From JBKJUK01 sp046590705 (GTDB lineage: Bacteria > Acidobacteriota > Thermoanaerobaculia > Gp7-AA8): DNA of 19,634 nucleotides. The DNA lies in assembly GCA_046590705.1 (NCBI GenBank), contig JBKJUK010000380.1, positions 1 to 19,634 on the forward strand. Direction: 5' to 3'. The translations under genes and the position numbers were made by a program. A model generated the notes under the pieces. The model was not told the origin of the DNA. It made no database searches and saw only the letters and a list, made by a program, of their open reading frames with translations. This document shows positions 7,134 to 14,885 of this stretch, one piece after another. Each line of letters opens with the position of its first letter. The stretch's first letter is position 1.

Positions 7134-8246
7134 TTAATGCAATTCATTTCTAGTTAATCGCTCAAGAATGTCAGCGATGTTTTTCGTGGCGTCAGGTGTA
7201 GCGAGTTCTTTTGCTCTGCTGCCCATCGAAGCGAGTCTGGCCTGATCCGACACGAGTTCGCCGATTGCTGCAGCGAGACGTTCCGGAGTTAGATCCCTTT
7301 CAGTCACGACCCGGGCCGCGCCATGCTGCTCGAGGACACGCGCGTTCATCTCCTGATGGTTGTTCGTTGCCAGCGCGAACGGAACCAGAATGGATCCCCT
7401 TCCGACAGCAGTCAGTTCACCGACAGTCATAGCTCCCGAGCGGCAGACGATGAGATCTGCGGCCGACATCTCCGAAGCCATCCCGTCCAGAAAGGGAACT
7501 ACTCGAGCGGTGGCAAACGCCGAGGATCGGTAGGCCTGCTGAACCTTGTCCAGGTCGGTCTTGCCGGTCTGGTGAACGATCTCCAGCCGGTCGCGAAGAT
7601 GCGCCAGAAACAGGAGCGACCCCGTGACGGCCTCGTTCACGATGCGCGATCCCTGACTGCCACCGAACACCAGCATCCGGATTTTCGACGCTACTGCAGC
7701 GCGTGGTGAGGCAGTGAAGAATTCCGCTCGAATGGGATTTCCAGTGATGACGCCACGGGAGCGAAACTGCTCCAGAGCAGGCGCGTATCCAACAAGGACT
7801 TCCGAACTCACACGTGCCAGCAGGCGATTGGTCAGACCAGGAAACGCATTCGACTCGTGAACGGCGGTGGGAATGCGGCGCAGCGCAGCGGCCAGGACTA
7901 CTGGTCCTGATGCGTAGCCACCAACGCCGAGCACCACGTCCGGTCTGTGCTTACTCAGCAGTCGCCAGGCCTCAACCAGACTCCATGGAATACGTGCGGC
8001 GTTCCGAAGAGTGAGCAGAATGGACTTGCCCTTCAGCCCTCCGATGGACACGAACTCCAGCGGGAATCCTTCGCGGGGAACGAGAGTCTTTTCGAGGCCG
8101 TATTCGGTTCCGACGAATACCACTTTTCGACGTGCATCACGCGCCATGAATTCACGGGCAATGGCCACGGCGGGATAGATATGTCCTCCCGTTCCGCCGC
8201 CGGCCACCATGAGTGTGAGAACTTTTTCTGTATTCAATTCGCTCAT
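7134..8246 (-). CDS. murG: UDP-GlcNAc:lipid I N-acetylglucosaminyltransferase MurG
   Basis: Peripheral membrane GT-B glycosyltransferase that converts lipid I to lipid II on the inner face of the membrane. It has 370 residues. The first glycine-rich loop GGGTGGHIYP is at 16-25, GVGGYASGP at 107-115, HESNAFPGLTNR at 130-141 (most family members have HEQN), the GGSQGS loop at 195-200, and the UDP-GlcNAc-binding CRSGAMTVGEL at 268-278 followed by NNHQ at 295-298. The ATG lies 2 bases after the ftsW stop, consistent with translational coupling. Confidence 0.97.
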   Translation of the reverse strand: MSELNTEKVLTLMVAGGGTGGHIYPAVAIAREFMARDARRKVVFVGTEYGLEKTLVPREGFPLEFVSIGGLKGKSILLTLRNAARIPWSLVEAWRLLSKHRPDVVLGVGGYASGPVVLAAALRRIPTAVHESNAFPGLTNRLLARVSSEVLVGYAPALEQFRSRGVITGNPIRAEFFTASPRAAVASKIRMLVFGGSQGSRIVNEAVTGSLLFLAHLRDRLEIVHQTGKTDLDKVQQAYRSSAFATARVVPFLDGMASEMSAADLIVCRSGAMTVGELTAVGRGSILVPFALATNNHQEMNARVLEQHGAARVVTERDLTPERLAAAIGELVSDQARLASMGSRAKELATPDATKNIADILERLTRNELH

Positions 8247-8248
8247 GG

Positions 8249-9346
8249 TCAGTCCGTCTGTTGCGAAAGGTTCAGCAGCATGCCCACCGAAATCATGCTG
8301 GCGATGAGCGAAGATCCGCCGTAGCTCACCAGAGGAAGCGGAAGCCCCTTGGTCGGAAGGAGACAGAGCGTCACGCTCACGTTGATCAGCGCCTGAATAC
8401 CGATGAGCAAGGTGAAGCCCATCGCTGCGTAGAACGCGAAACGATCCTTCATCAGGCCGGCCATCCGGAAACCGCGCCAGATCAGAAAAGCGAACGTGGC
8501 CAGCAGTAGAACCGCACCGATGAATCCGAGCTCTTCTCCAATGATCGAGAAGATGAAATCAGTGTGTGGTTCGGGCAGGAAGAAAAGTTTCTGCCGTCCG
8601 CGACCGATCCCAAGTCCGGTGAGTCCACCGGTGCCGATGGCAATCATCGACTGCATGGCCTGAAATCCTTTTCCGAGCGGATCGGATTCAGGATTCAGGA
8701 AGGTCATCAGACGATCGCGCCGATAGTCCGCGGAGAGAATGAGCATCACCGCAGCCGGCAACGCCAGCGCGCCGAACAGCGCGATACGCTGCCAGGCCAG
8801 TCCGGCGATGAACACCAGCGCTGCAGCCACGATAAGTATGGTTGCGGCGGTGCCGAAATCGGGTTGCAGCAGGATGAGACCGGCCACGATGGCCAGCACT
8901 CCGCCGAGCGGCACGAGTGTTCCGGAGAATTCGTTGATCTTCTCTTCCTTCTGCGCGAGAAACGAAGCCACGAAAAGCACAACGATGGGCTTGGCCATCT
9001 CTGATGGTTGAAACTGAAAGAATGGGAAGACGAACCATCGATGCGTACCGTTGATCGGCTTCTGAAACAGAACCAGCACCAGGGTGGCGGCAAGGACAGC
9101 GAGCAGTCCGAAAATCACCCGCTGATCCTTGAGCAGCCGTAGATCGATATGCATCAGAAACAGCATCAGGCTGCCGCCAGCGACCAGCCAGACCAGCTGC
9201 CGCATGAGGAAGTAATAGGGGTTATCGGTTCCCACTTTCTGAACAGCGATGATGGCCGAGGCGCTGTAGATCATCACCAGACCGATGAGCAGAATCAGCA
9301 TGGCGCTGCCGAAGAGATACCGGTCGTAGGAAAGTTTTCTACTCAC
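8249..9346 (-). CDS. ftsW: SEDS peptidoglycan glycosyltransferase FtsW
   Basis: Polytopic membrane protein that polymerises lipid II at the septum together with FtsI. It has 365 residues with about ten hydrophobic segments and only a short cytoplasmic N-terminus. SEDS-family motifs are present: NGTHRWF at 99-105, QPSEMAK at 113-119, LQPDFGTA at 160-167, the large extracytoplasmic loop near 205-258, PEPHTDFIFSIIGEELGF at 258-275 with the expected catalytic Asp263, and LPTKGLPLPLVSYGGSS near the C-terminus. RodA is the close alternative, but position inside the dcw cluster argues for FtsW. The GTG start overlaps the murD stop (GTGA), with GGAGG 6 bases upstream. Confidence 0.95.
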   Translation of the reverse strand: MSRKLSYDRYLFGSAMLILLIGLVMIYSASAIIAVQKVGTDNPYYFLMRQLVWLVAGGSLMLFLMHIDLRLLKDQRVIFGLLAVLAATLVLVLFQKPINGTHRWFVFPFFQFQPSEMAKPIVVLFVASFLAQKEEKINEFSGTLVPLGGVLAIVAGLILLQPDFGTAATILIVAAALVFIAGLAWQRIALFGALALPAAVMLILSADYRRDRLMTFLNPESDPLGKGFQAMQSMIAIGTGGLTGLGIGRGRQKLFFLPEPHTDFIFSIIGEELGFIGAVLLLATFAFLIWRGFRMAGLMKDRFAFYAAMGFTLLIGIQALINVSVTLCLLPTKGLPLPLVSYGGSSLIASMISVGMLLNLSQQTD

Positions 9347-10689
9347 CGCGCGCCTCCGGCCTGACTCGCCTTCGAGGCCAATCCTTCAACCAGTGTCGCG
9401 AAGTGTTTTCCACGCTCTTCGAAGTTCCTGTACTGATCGAAACTGGCGCAGGCAGGCGAGAGCAGAACCGTAGTACCTGCAGTGGCCCTGGCCGCCGCGC
9501 GCGCGACTGCACCAGCCATATCCCCCGCTTCTTCGAGTTCCACCCGGCTTCCGAGTGCCTCGGCGATTCTCGTCGCTGACGAGCCAATGGTCAGAAGTAA
9601 CAGGACCTTTCTGCCAACGATCTCTCCGAGTCGTTCGAACTCTCCGTTTTTGTCTTTGCCGCCGAGGATGAGAATGACTTTTCCGTCAGCCATGCCTTCC
9701 AGCGACTTGAATGTCGCGTCGACGTTCGTACCTTTCGAGTCGTTGATCCAGGTGACACCGTCAATCTCGCCTACGACTTCCATGCGATGCGGCAGGCCGC
9801 GGAATGATGCGAAAGCCTCACGAACAGCAGAGTCGTCGACGCTACATGCCCGCGCGGCAAGCCAGGCCGCCAGCGCGTTTTCGACGTTGGCGATGCCACT
9901 CAATTTGAGTTCAGCGCGAGGGATGCGCGCGATCTTCCCGTCAACGTTCAGAACCAGATCGTAGCCGTCGAGAAATGCACCTTTCTCAACGCGGCCCACA
10001 GACGAGAACTGCCATACCGCCGCAGCGGTTTTCGGCGTCGCTGTCCGCACGTCGGCAGCGTTCACGATCGCGACATCAGCCGCAGTCTGGTTTCGAAAAA
10101 TTCTGTTCTTGGCCGCGGCGTAATCGTCGACGGTCTGATACCGGTCCATGTGATCTGGGGTGATGTTGAGCAGGAGTGCTACGTCGGCGCGGAACGACTC
10201 CACCGCCTCGAGCTGAAACGACGACAGTTCGACGACATAGGTTCGCTCCTCGGAGGCCACAACTGCACTGAGTGGCACGCCGATGTTACCGGCCACAATC
10301 GGGTCTTTCCCGGCAATGCGCAGGATCTCACCGATGAGCGCGGTGGTGGTGGACTTGCCGTTCGATCCGGTGATGGCCACCACCTTACCTTTCAGTTCTC
10401 GAAAGGCCAGTTCGATCTCAGCGATGATCGGAAGTCCCTGCTCCCTGACTCTCTGCAGCAGTGCGACCTCCGGGGGGATACCAGGACTCAGCACGACCGA
10501 GTCGAACGCATCCAGCTCTTTCGGCTCGACACCGAAGAACTGCTCTACGGCAGGATCGAGTTCGCTCGCGACAGGAAGTTCGGACAGAGGTTTGCCGTCG
10601 GTGATGGCCACCGCGCGGCCCTGCCGTGCCAGCAGGTTCGCTGCGGCTACGCCAGATTTTCCTGCTCCGAAAACGAGAACCTTTCCCAT
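9343..10689 (-). CDS. murD: UDP-N-acetylmuramoyl-L-alanine--D-glutamate ligase MurD
   Basis: Cytoplasmic ligase adding D-Glu to UDP-MurNAc-L-Ala. With ATG 10689 it has 448 residues. The N-terminal Rossmann motif KVLVFGAGKSG is at 3-13, the P-loop TGSNGKSTT at 107-115, NITPDHMDRY at 175-184, the likely carbamylated Lys194 in AAAK, HR at 301-302, NDSKGTN at 316-322, and LSPACASFDQ at 410-419. The open frame runs to 10749 inside mraY, but those 20 extra residues are not MurD-like, and 10689 places the Rossmann strand at the N-terminus as usual. It is 22 bases after mraY; the Shine-Dalgarno (GGGCGG-like) is weak. Confidence 0.96.
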   Translation of the reverse strand: MGKVLVFGAGKSGVAAANLLARQGRAVAITDGKPLSELPVASELDPAVEQFFGVEPKELDAFDSVVLSPGIPPEVALLQRVREQGLPIIAEIELAFRELKGKVVAITGSNGKSTTTALIGEILRIAGKDPIVAGNIGVPLSAVVASEERTYVVELSSFQLEAVESFRADVALLLNITPDHMDRYQTVDDYAAAKNRIFRNQTAADVAIVNAADVRTATPKTAAAVWQFSSVGRVEKGAFLDGYDLVLNVDGKIARIPRAELKLSGIANVENALAAWLAARACSVDDSAVREAFASFRGLPHRMEVVGEIDGVTWINDSKGTNVDATFKSLEGMADGKVILILGGKDKNGEFERLGEIVGRKVLLLLTIGSSATRIAEALGSRVELEEAGDMAGAVARAAARATAGTTVLLSPACASFDQYRNFEERGKHFATLVEGLASKASQAGGAR

Positions 10690-10711
10690 CCGCCCGCGCC
10701 GCCCTGATCCG

Positions 10712-11800
10712 TTATCTGAGTTTGAGTGTCGAGAGACTGAGCATGGCAAAGATGATCGCGATGATCCAGAAACGTACGACCACCTTCGTCTCGCGCCAGC
10801 CTGAGAGTTCGAAGTGGTGATGCAGCGGCGACATCTTGAAGACTCGCCGTCCGGTTGTCTTGAAGGAGATGACCTGAATGATGACCGAGAGCGCTTCGAG
10901 CACGAAGAGTCCGCCGACGAAGACCAGCAGGATCTCCTGCTTGATCATGACCGCCAGACAACCGATGGCACCGCCCAGCGCGAGCGATCCGACGTCGCCC
11001 ATGAAGATCTCCGCAGGATGCGCATTGAACCAGAGGAATCCGAGTGACGCCCCCACCATCGCTCCGCAGAACACGGCCAGTTCTCCCGCTTGAGGGACCC
11101 AGGCGATGCGCAGGTAGTCGGCCACTTTGAAGTTACCGGCCGCGTAAGTGAGGATGGTGTAGGTGACTGCCGCGATCAAGGTCGAGCCGATGGCCAGACC
11201 ATCGAGGCCGTCGGTCAGATTCACCGCGTTCGACGCGCCGACCAGGACAACCACGATGAACGGGATGTACATGAACCCGAGGTTGATCACTGCGCTCTTG
11301 AAGAACGGGAACGTCAGAGTCGTGGAGTAGGCGTTGTGAATCTGCGGCAGATAAGCGATGGCTAGTCCGGCGATGAGCGCGACCACCGTCTGAAGTGAAA
11401 ACTTCTGCTTCGAGGTCAGCCCGAGGTTCTGCTTTTTGGAGAGCTTCTGGAAGTCGTCGATGAAGCCGATGGCGCCGTAGGCGAAGGTGACGAAGAGCAC
11501 GATCCATATGTAAGGATTCGTCAAATCGGCCCAGAGCAGAGTCGGAATCAGGATCGCCAGGTTGATCAGGATCCCGCCCATGGTGGGCGTACCTGCTTTC
11601 TTCTGATGGGACTCGGGACCTTCCTCGCGAATGAACTGCCCCATCTTGATCTCGCGCATCCGATTGATCAGCCATGGTCCGAGAATGAAAGAGATCAGCA
11701 GCGCGGTGAGTGCGGCGTAGGCGCTTCGGAACGTGATGTAACGAAACACGTTGAAGGCCGAGACTGAATCACGAAACGAAAATAGGAGGTAATAGAGCAC
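10712..11800 (-). CDS. mraY: Phospho-N-acetylmuramoyl-pentapeptide transferase MraY
   Basis: Integral membrane enzyme transferring phospho-MurNAc-pentapeptide to undecaprenyl phosphate to make lipid I. It has 362 residues and about ten membrane helices. Family motifs: GPESHQKKAGTPTMGG at 61-76, the DDxxK motif GFIDDFQK around Asp115-Asp116, NLTDGLDGL at 194-202, EIFMGDVGSLALGG at 264-277, and the histidine motif MSPLHHHFELSGW at 323-335. The GTG start lies 3 bases after the murF stop, with GGAGG 7 bases upstream inside the end of murF. Confidence 0.97.
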   Translation of the reverse strand: MLYYLLFSFRDSVSAFNVFRYITFRSAYAALTALLISFILGPWLINRMREIKMGQFIREEGPESHQKKAGTPTMGGILINLAILIPTLLWADLTNPYIWIVLFVTFAYGAIGFIDDFQKLSKKQNLGLTSKQKFSLQTVVALIAGLAIAYLPQIHNAYSTTLTFPFFKSAVINLGFMYIPFIVVVLVGASNAVNLTDGLDGLAIGSTLIAAVTYTILTYAAGNFKVADYLRIAWVPQAGELAVFCGAMVGASLGFLWFNAHPAEIFMGDVGSLALGGAIGCLAVMIKQEILLVFVGGLFVLEALSVIIQVISFKTTGRRVFKMSPLHHHFELSGWRETKVVVRFWIIAIIFAMLSLSTLKLR

Positions 11801-11803
11801 CGA

Positions 11804-13177
11804 TCAGCCTCCAGCCTGCAGAGCAGTAATGATGCGATCGAGGCCGATCCCGCGTGAGCCTTTCAGCAGCACGAAATCGCCCGGTTTGATGAACTCTTTG
11901 AGGAATGCGGCAGCGGCTTCGCTGTCGGCGAAATGATGGATGGCATCGCTGCTCCGACCACCGTTTGCGGCGCCTTCGACCAGCGATTTCGAGCGAGGTC
12001 CGACTCCGATCACCACGTCCACGTTTTCCGGAATCGCAGCTCCAGTTTCCTGGTGATATTTCAATTCATCAGGACCGAGTTCGAGCATGTCGCCGATCAC
12101 GGCGATGCGCCGCGCGGCGTCGGTTGCTTGTCCGAGAAGCGTCAGCGCCTTCCCCACTGCATAAGGATTGGAGTTGTAGGTATCGTCGTAAAGCGTGGCG
12201 CCTTTCCATTCGATGACCACACCGCGGTGATAGGCCGGCTTGAGTTTCTGGATCCCTTCGTCGATACCGCCCCAGCTGATTCCCGTGACGCGAGCAGTGG
12301 CGATCGCGGCCAGAAGGTTCTCGAGGTTGTGCCTGCCGGGAAGAGAGAGTGTGACCGGTCTGGACTCACCCTCAGCGCGAAGCATGAACTGCGAGCCGAG
12401 TAGACCTCGATCATTCAGTTCATCAGCTTTGTAATCCGCTGCAGCATCGACTCCGTAGGTGACCTTGCGGCCGACGAAACCTTCCGCGATTCCAATCACC
12501 CGCGCGTCGTCCGCATTCAGAACGACTACGCCGCCATCGGCAAGATTCTCGAGTAGTTCCCGTTTCGCTGCAGCGATCCCGTCGATGGAGTCGAAAAACT
12601 CCAGGTGCACCGGCTGAATGGTGGTGTAGACACCGATGTCGGGACGGGAGAGCCTGGCCAGAAATTCGATCTCACCCTTCGAACTCATTCCCATTTCCGA
12701 GACCACGATTTCAGTTCGGTCAGGAGTATTTGCCAGACAGAGCGGGAATCCGATCTGGTTATTGAAGTTGCCCCACGACTTCCAGGTGGAGCGTTCAGTC
12801 TCCACCAGAGTCGAGATCATTTCCTTGGTGGTGGTCTTTCCAGCGGAACCGGTTACGGCGATGAGCGTTGACGGGAATTGCTTTCGCACTTCGCTGGCAA
12901 GCTTCTGCAGCGCGACGGTAGTGTCGTCGACTCGTACGTAAGCTTTGCCCGGAATCAACTCAGCGGGCATCTCATCGACCACCGCGCCTTCCGCTTTCTC
13001 GAGGGCACTGACCAGAAAAGTGTGACCATCGAGACGATCGCCGCGGATGGCGAAAAACAGCGCGCCCGGCTGGGCTTCCCGGCTGTCGATGACCACCGAG
13101 TCGAAGCTCTGGTTTCCGCCCGCTTCGACCGAGCCGCCGATCATGGAGGCAAGCTGCTCAAACGTCAGCTTCGGCAT
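11804..13177 (-). CDS. murF: UDP-MurNAc-tripeptide--D-alanyl-D-alanine ligase MurF
   Basis: Adds the D-Ala-D-Ala dipeptide to complete the cytoplasmic pentapeptide precursor. It has 457 residues. The N-terminal UDP-binding region includes VVIDSREAQPGALFFAI, the P-loop TGSAGKTTT is at 109-117, NFNNQIGFP near 137-145, VHLEFF at 190-195, GRHNLEN at 281-287, DDTYNSNP at 331-338 (usually YNANP), GDMLELG at 362-368, and KGSRG near the end. The start is clear: AGGAGG lies 6 bases before the ATG. Unlike its neighbours it is separated from the upstream gene (murE) by a 202-base structured spacer and may have its own promoter. No ddl gene is present to supply the dipeptide. Confidence 0.96.
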   Translation of the reverse strand: MPKLTFEQLASMIGGSVEAGGNQSFDSVVIDSREAQPGALFFAIRGDRLDGHTFLVSALEKAEGAVVDEMPAELIPGKAYVRVDDTTVALQKLASEVRKQFPSTLIAVTGSAGKTTTKEMISTLVETERSTWKSWGNFNNQIGFPLCLANTPDRTEIVVSEMGMSSKGEIEFLARLSRPDIGVYTTIQPVHLEFFDSIDGIAAAKRELLENLADGGVVVLNADDARVIGIAEGFVGRKVTYGVDAAADYKADELNDRGLLGSQFMLRAEGESRPVTLSLPGRHNLENLLAAIATARVTGISWGGIDEGIQKLKPAYHRGVVIEWKGATLYDDTYNSNPYAVGKALTLLGQATDAARRIAVIGDMLELGPDELKYHQETGAAIPENVDVVIGVGPRSKSLVEGAANGGRSSDAIHHFADSEAAAAFLKEFIKPGDFVLLKGSRGIGLDRIITALQAGG

Positions 13178-13183
13178 TCCCGG

Positions 13184-13189
13184 CCTCCT
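13184..13189 (-). promoter_or_regulatory. Strong murF Shine-Dalgarno directly abutting a hairpin
   Basis: A full AGGAGG, 6 bases before the murF ATG and the strongest ribosome-binding site in the cluster. It is immediately adjacent to the hairpin ending at 13190. Confidence 0.8.
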
Positions 13190-13208
13190 TCCTGCGTCAC
13201 GCGCAGGA
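13190..13208 (-). promoter_or_regulatory. Hairpin next to the murF ribosome-binding site
   Basis: TCCTGCG pairs with CGCAGGA (7 bp) around a 5-base loop in the murF leader. A second perfect hairpin (CAGGCT-GCGG-AGCCTG, 13224-13239) lies just upstream. Neither is followed by a U-tract. They could tune murF translation or be chance in a GC-rich leader. Confidence 0.4.
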
Positions 13209-13353
13209 CTGCAGTGTTCTCTTCAGGCTCCGCAGCCTGCCACTGAAAACGACCGTCTCCCTTCCCCGGGAACTGCCTGACGCTCGTCTTCCCACGCTCT
13301 CCCCCGCAAATCCGCGGAGCCAGAACAGAACACAGCTTTAATGTATGTTGATT

Positions 13354-13383
13354 AGAATACATCATAGATTGTTCGCTTATCAA
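13354..13383 (-). promoter_or_regulatory. Candidate internal promoter for murF
   Basis: TTGATA (13383-13378, overlapping the murE stop) and TATTCT (13359-13354) are separated by 18 bases in a distinctly AT-rich stretch. An ATGTAT/ATACAT inverted repeat (13341-13362) overlaps the -10. This would transcribe murF through ftsZ. The spacing is acceptable and the -10 is imperfect. Confidence 0.3.
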
Positions 13384-14885
13384 AAGTTTTTCTCAGTCTC
13401 TTTATTTTGACTGGTTTTCGTGTTGTTTAATCCTGACCATGCCGATTCGACTTCCTCGCGGTCATCGAAGTGAATGATCTGGTCGCCGATGACCTGGTAG
13501 TTCTCGTGTCCCTTGCCGGCAATGACCACCACGCTGTCAGCAGGCGCTGAAGCCAGAGCTTTACCAATGGCCTCGCGCCGGTCCTCGATGACCTCGAACT
13601 TCGCGTCAGAAATCGACTCGATCCCTGCACGAATTTCTTCAATGATCCGGGCCGGTGATTCGCTGCGAGGGTTATCGCTGGTGAGAATGGTGTAGTCAGC
13701 CAGCCTTCCGGAGATCTCCCCCATGACCGGCCGCTTGCCCTGATCGCGGTCGCCGCCACAACCGAAGACGATGGTCACCTTGCGATCACCGGCCAGTTCC
13801 CTGACAGCATGCAGCAGTTTCTCGAGTGCATCAGGCTTGTGCGCGTAATCAACCAGAACGGTCGGCCCGTTCTCCAAAGGCACTCGCTCGAAACGCCCGC
13901 GCACCGCGCTCAGCGCCCGGATTCCACTCTCGATGGCAGCGACCGGCACACCCATCACCAGCGCCGCACCCACAGCTCCCATCCAGTTGTAAAGGTTCGG
14001 CAGCCCCACCAGCACCGAGTCGATTTCGACCGGACCCTCAGGAGTGATGAGCCGCCCATGAAGCCCGTCCACATCAATCCGAAATCCAGCCTCGGGGCGA
14101 ATCTCACAATCCTCTCCCCGTCCGAAGCGCATGCAGTTAGCGCCAAGTTCTGTAGCCAGTCTCAGCCCGTACTCGTCGTCGACATTGACCACCGCAGTCC
14201 TGCGCTGGCGATCAATCTGATCGAACAGAATCTTCTTCGCGGCAAAGTAATCTTCAAAGTCCTTATGGAAATCGAAATGGTCACGCGAGAGATTCGTGAA
14301 CACAGCCGCAGCGAAATGGATACCGAGCGTACGCTTGAGGGCCAGCGCATGCGAGGACACTTCCATCACGGCGCGGGTAACCTTCTCTTCACGCATCTTT
14401 GCGAACCACTGCTGCAGAACCACTGCATCAGGGGTGGTGCGATCGGCAATCTCGCGGTGCGAACCAGCGCGGTATTCGATGGTTCCGATCAGACCGGCGG
14501 GCTCACCGGTGGCGTCGAAGATTGCCTCGATCATTCTGGTGGTGGTGGTCTTCCCGGAAGTACCGGTGACACCCACGATGGAGAGGTGATCTGCAGGTCG
14601 TCCGTGGAAGTTCGCGGCGATCAAGGCCAGCGCACTGCGAGCATCAGCCACCTGCACATGCGTGACTTTGTCGAGCGCGAATTTCTGCTCGGAAACGATG
14701 ACACGCGCTCCCTTCTCGATGGCTGACCGGATGAATGCTGATCCGTCGGCTGCCAGACCGGGAATGGCTACGAACAGCGAGTCGGGACCGGCCTGACGCG
14801 AATCGTAGACCACGGATGCAACCTCGACTTCAGCTGAACCGGTCACTTCGCCCCCGACATCTCGCAGCAGATCCTGAAGTCTCAT
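13380..14885 (-). CDS. murE: UDP-MurNAc-L-Ala-D-Glu--meso-diaminopimelate ligase MurE
   Basis: Adds the third stem-peptide residue. It has 501 residues. The UDP-binding region has VVYDSRQAGPDSLFVA (25-40), the P-loop is TGTSGKTTTT at 107-116, the likely carbamylated Lys217 is in YFAAKK, DNPR is at 404-407, and GKGHE at 457-461. DNPR is the established signature of meso-DAP-specific MurE, as opposed to the lysine type, so this organism should have DAP peptidoglycan. The ATG overlaps the ftsI stop (ATGA), with GGGAG 7 bases upstream. The last 15 residues (NTKTSQNKETEKNF) are polar, AT-rich in codon use and probably disordered, at the junction with the AT-rich murE-murF spacer. Confidence 0.97.
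   Translation of the reverse strand: MRLQDLLRDVGGEVTGSAEVEVASVVYDSRQAGPDSLFVAIPGLAADGSAFIRSAIEKGARVIVSEQKFALDKVTHVQVADARSALALIAANFHGRPADHLSIVGVTGTSGKTTTTRMIEAIFDATGEPAGLIGTIEYRAGSHREIADRTTPDAVVLQQWFAKMREEKVTRAVMEVSSHALALKRTLGIHFAAAVFTNLSRDHFDFHKDFEDYFAAKKILFDQIDRQRRTAVVNVDDEYGLRLATELGANCMRFGRGEDCEIRPEAGFRIDVDGLHGRLITPEGPVEIDSVLVGLPNLYNWMGAVGAALVMGVPVAAIESGIRALSAVRGRFERVPLENGPTVLVDYAHKPDALEKLLHAVRELAGDRKVTIVFGCGGDRDQGKRPVMGEISGRLADYTILTSDNPRSESPARIIEEIRAGIESISDAKFEVIEDRREAIGKALASAPADSVVVIAGKGHENYQVIGDQIIHFDDREEVESAWSGLNNTKTSQNKETEKNF

Noticed and set aside
10690..10749. 20-codon N-terminal extension of MurD overlapping mraY
   Set aside because: MurD normally begins right at the Rossmann strand, and ATG 10689 provides this.
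13165..13383. 72-codon frame (TTG start) in the murE-murF spacer, possible leader peptide
   Set aside because: It overlaps the murF start, covers both hairpins and the AT-rich promoter-like stretch, and shows no protein-like pattern.
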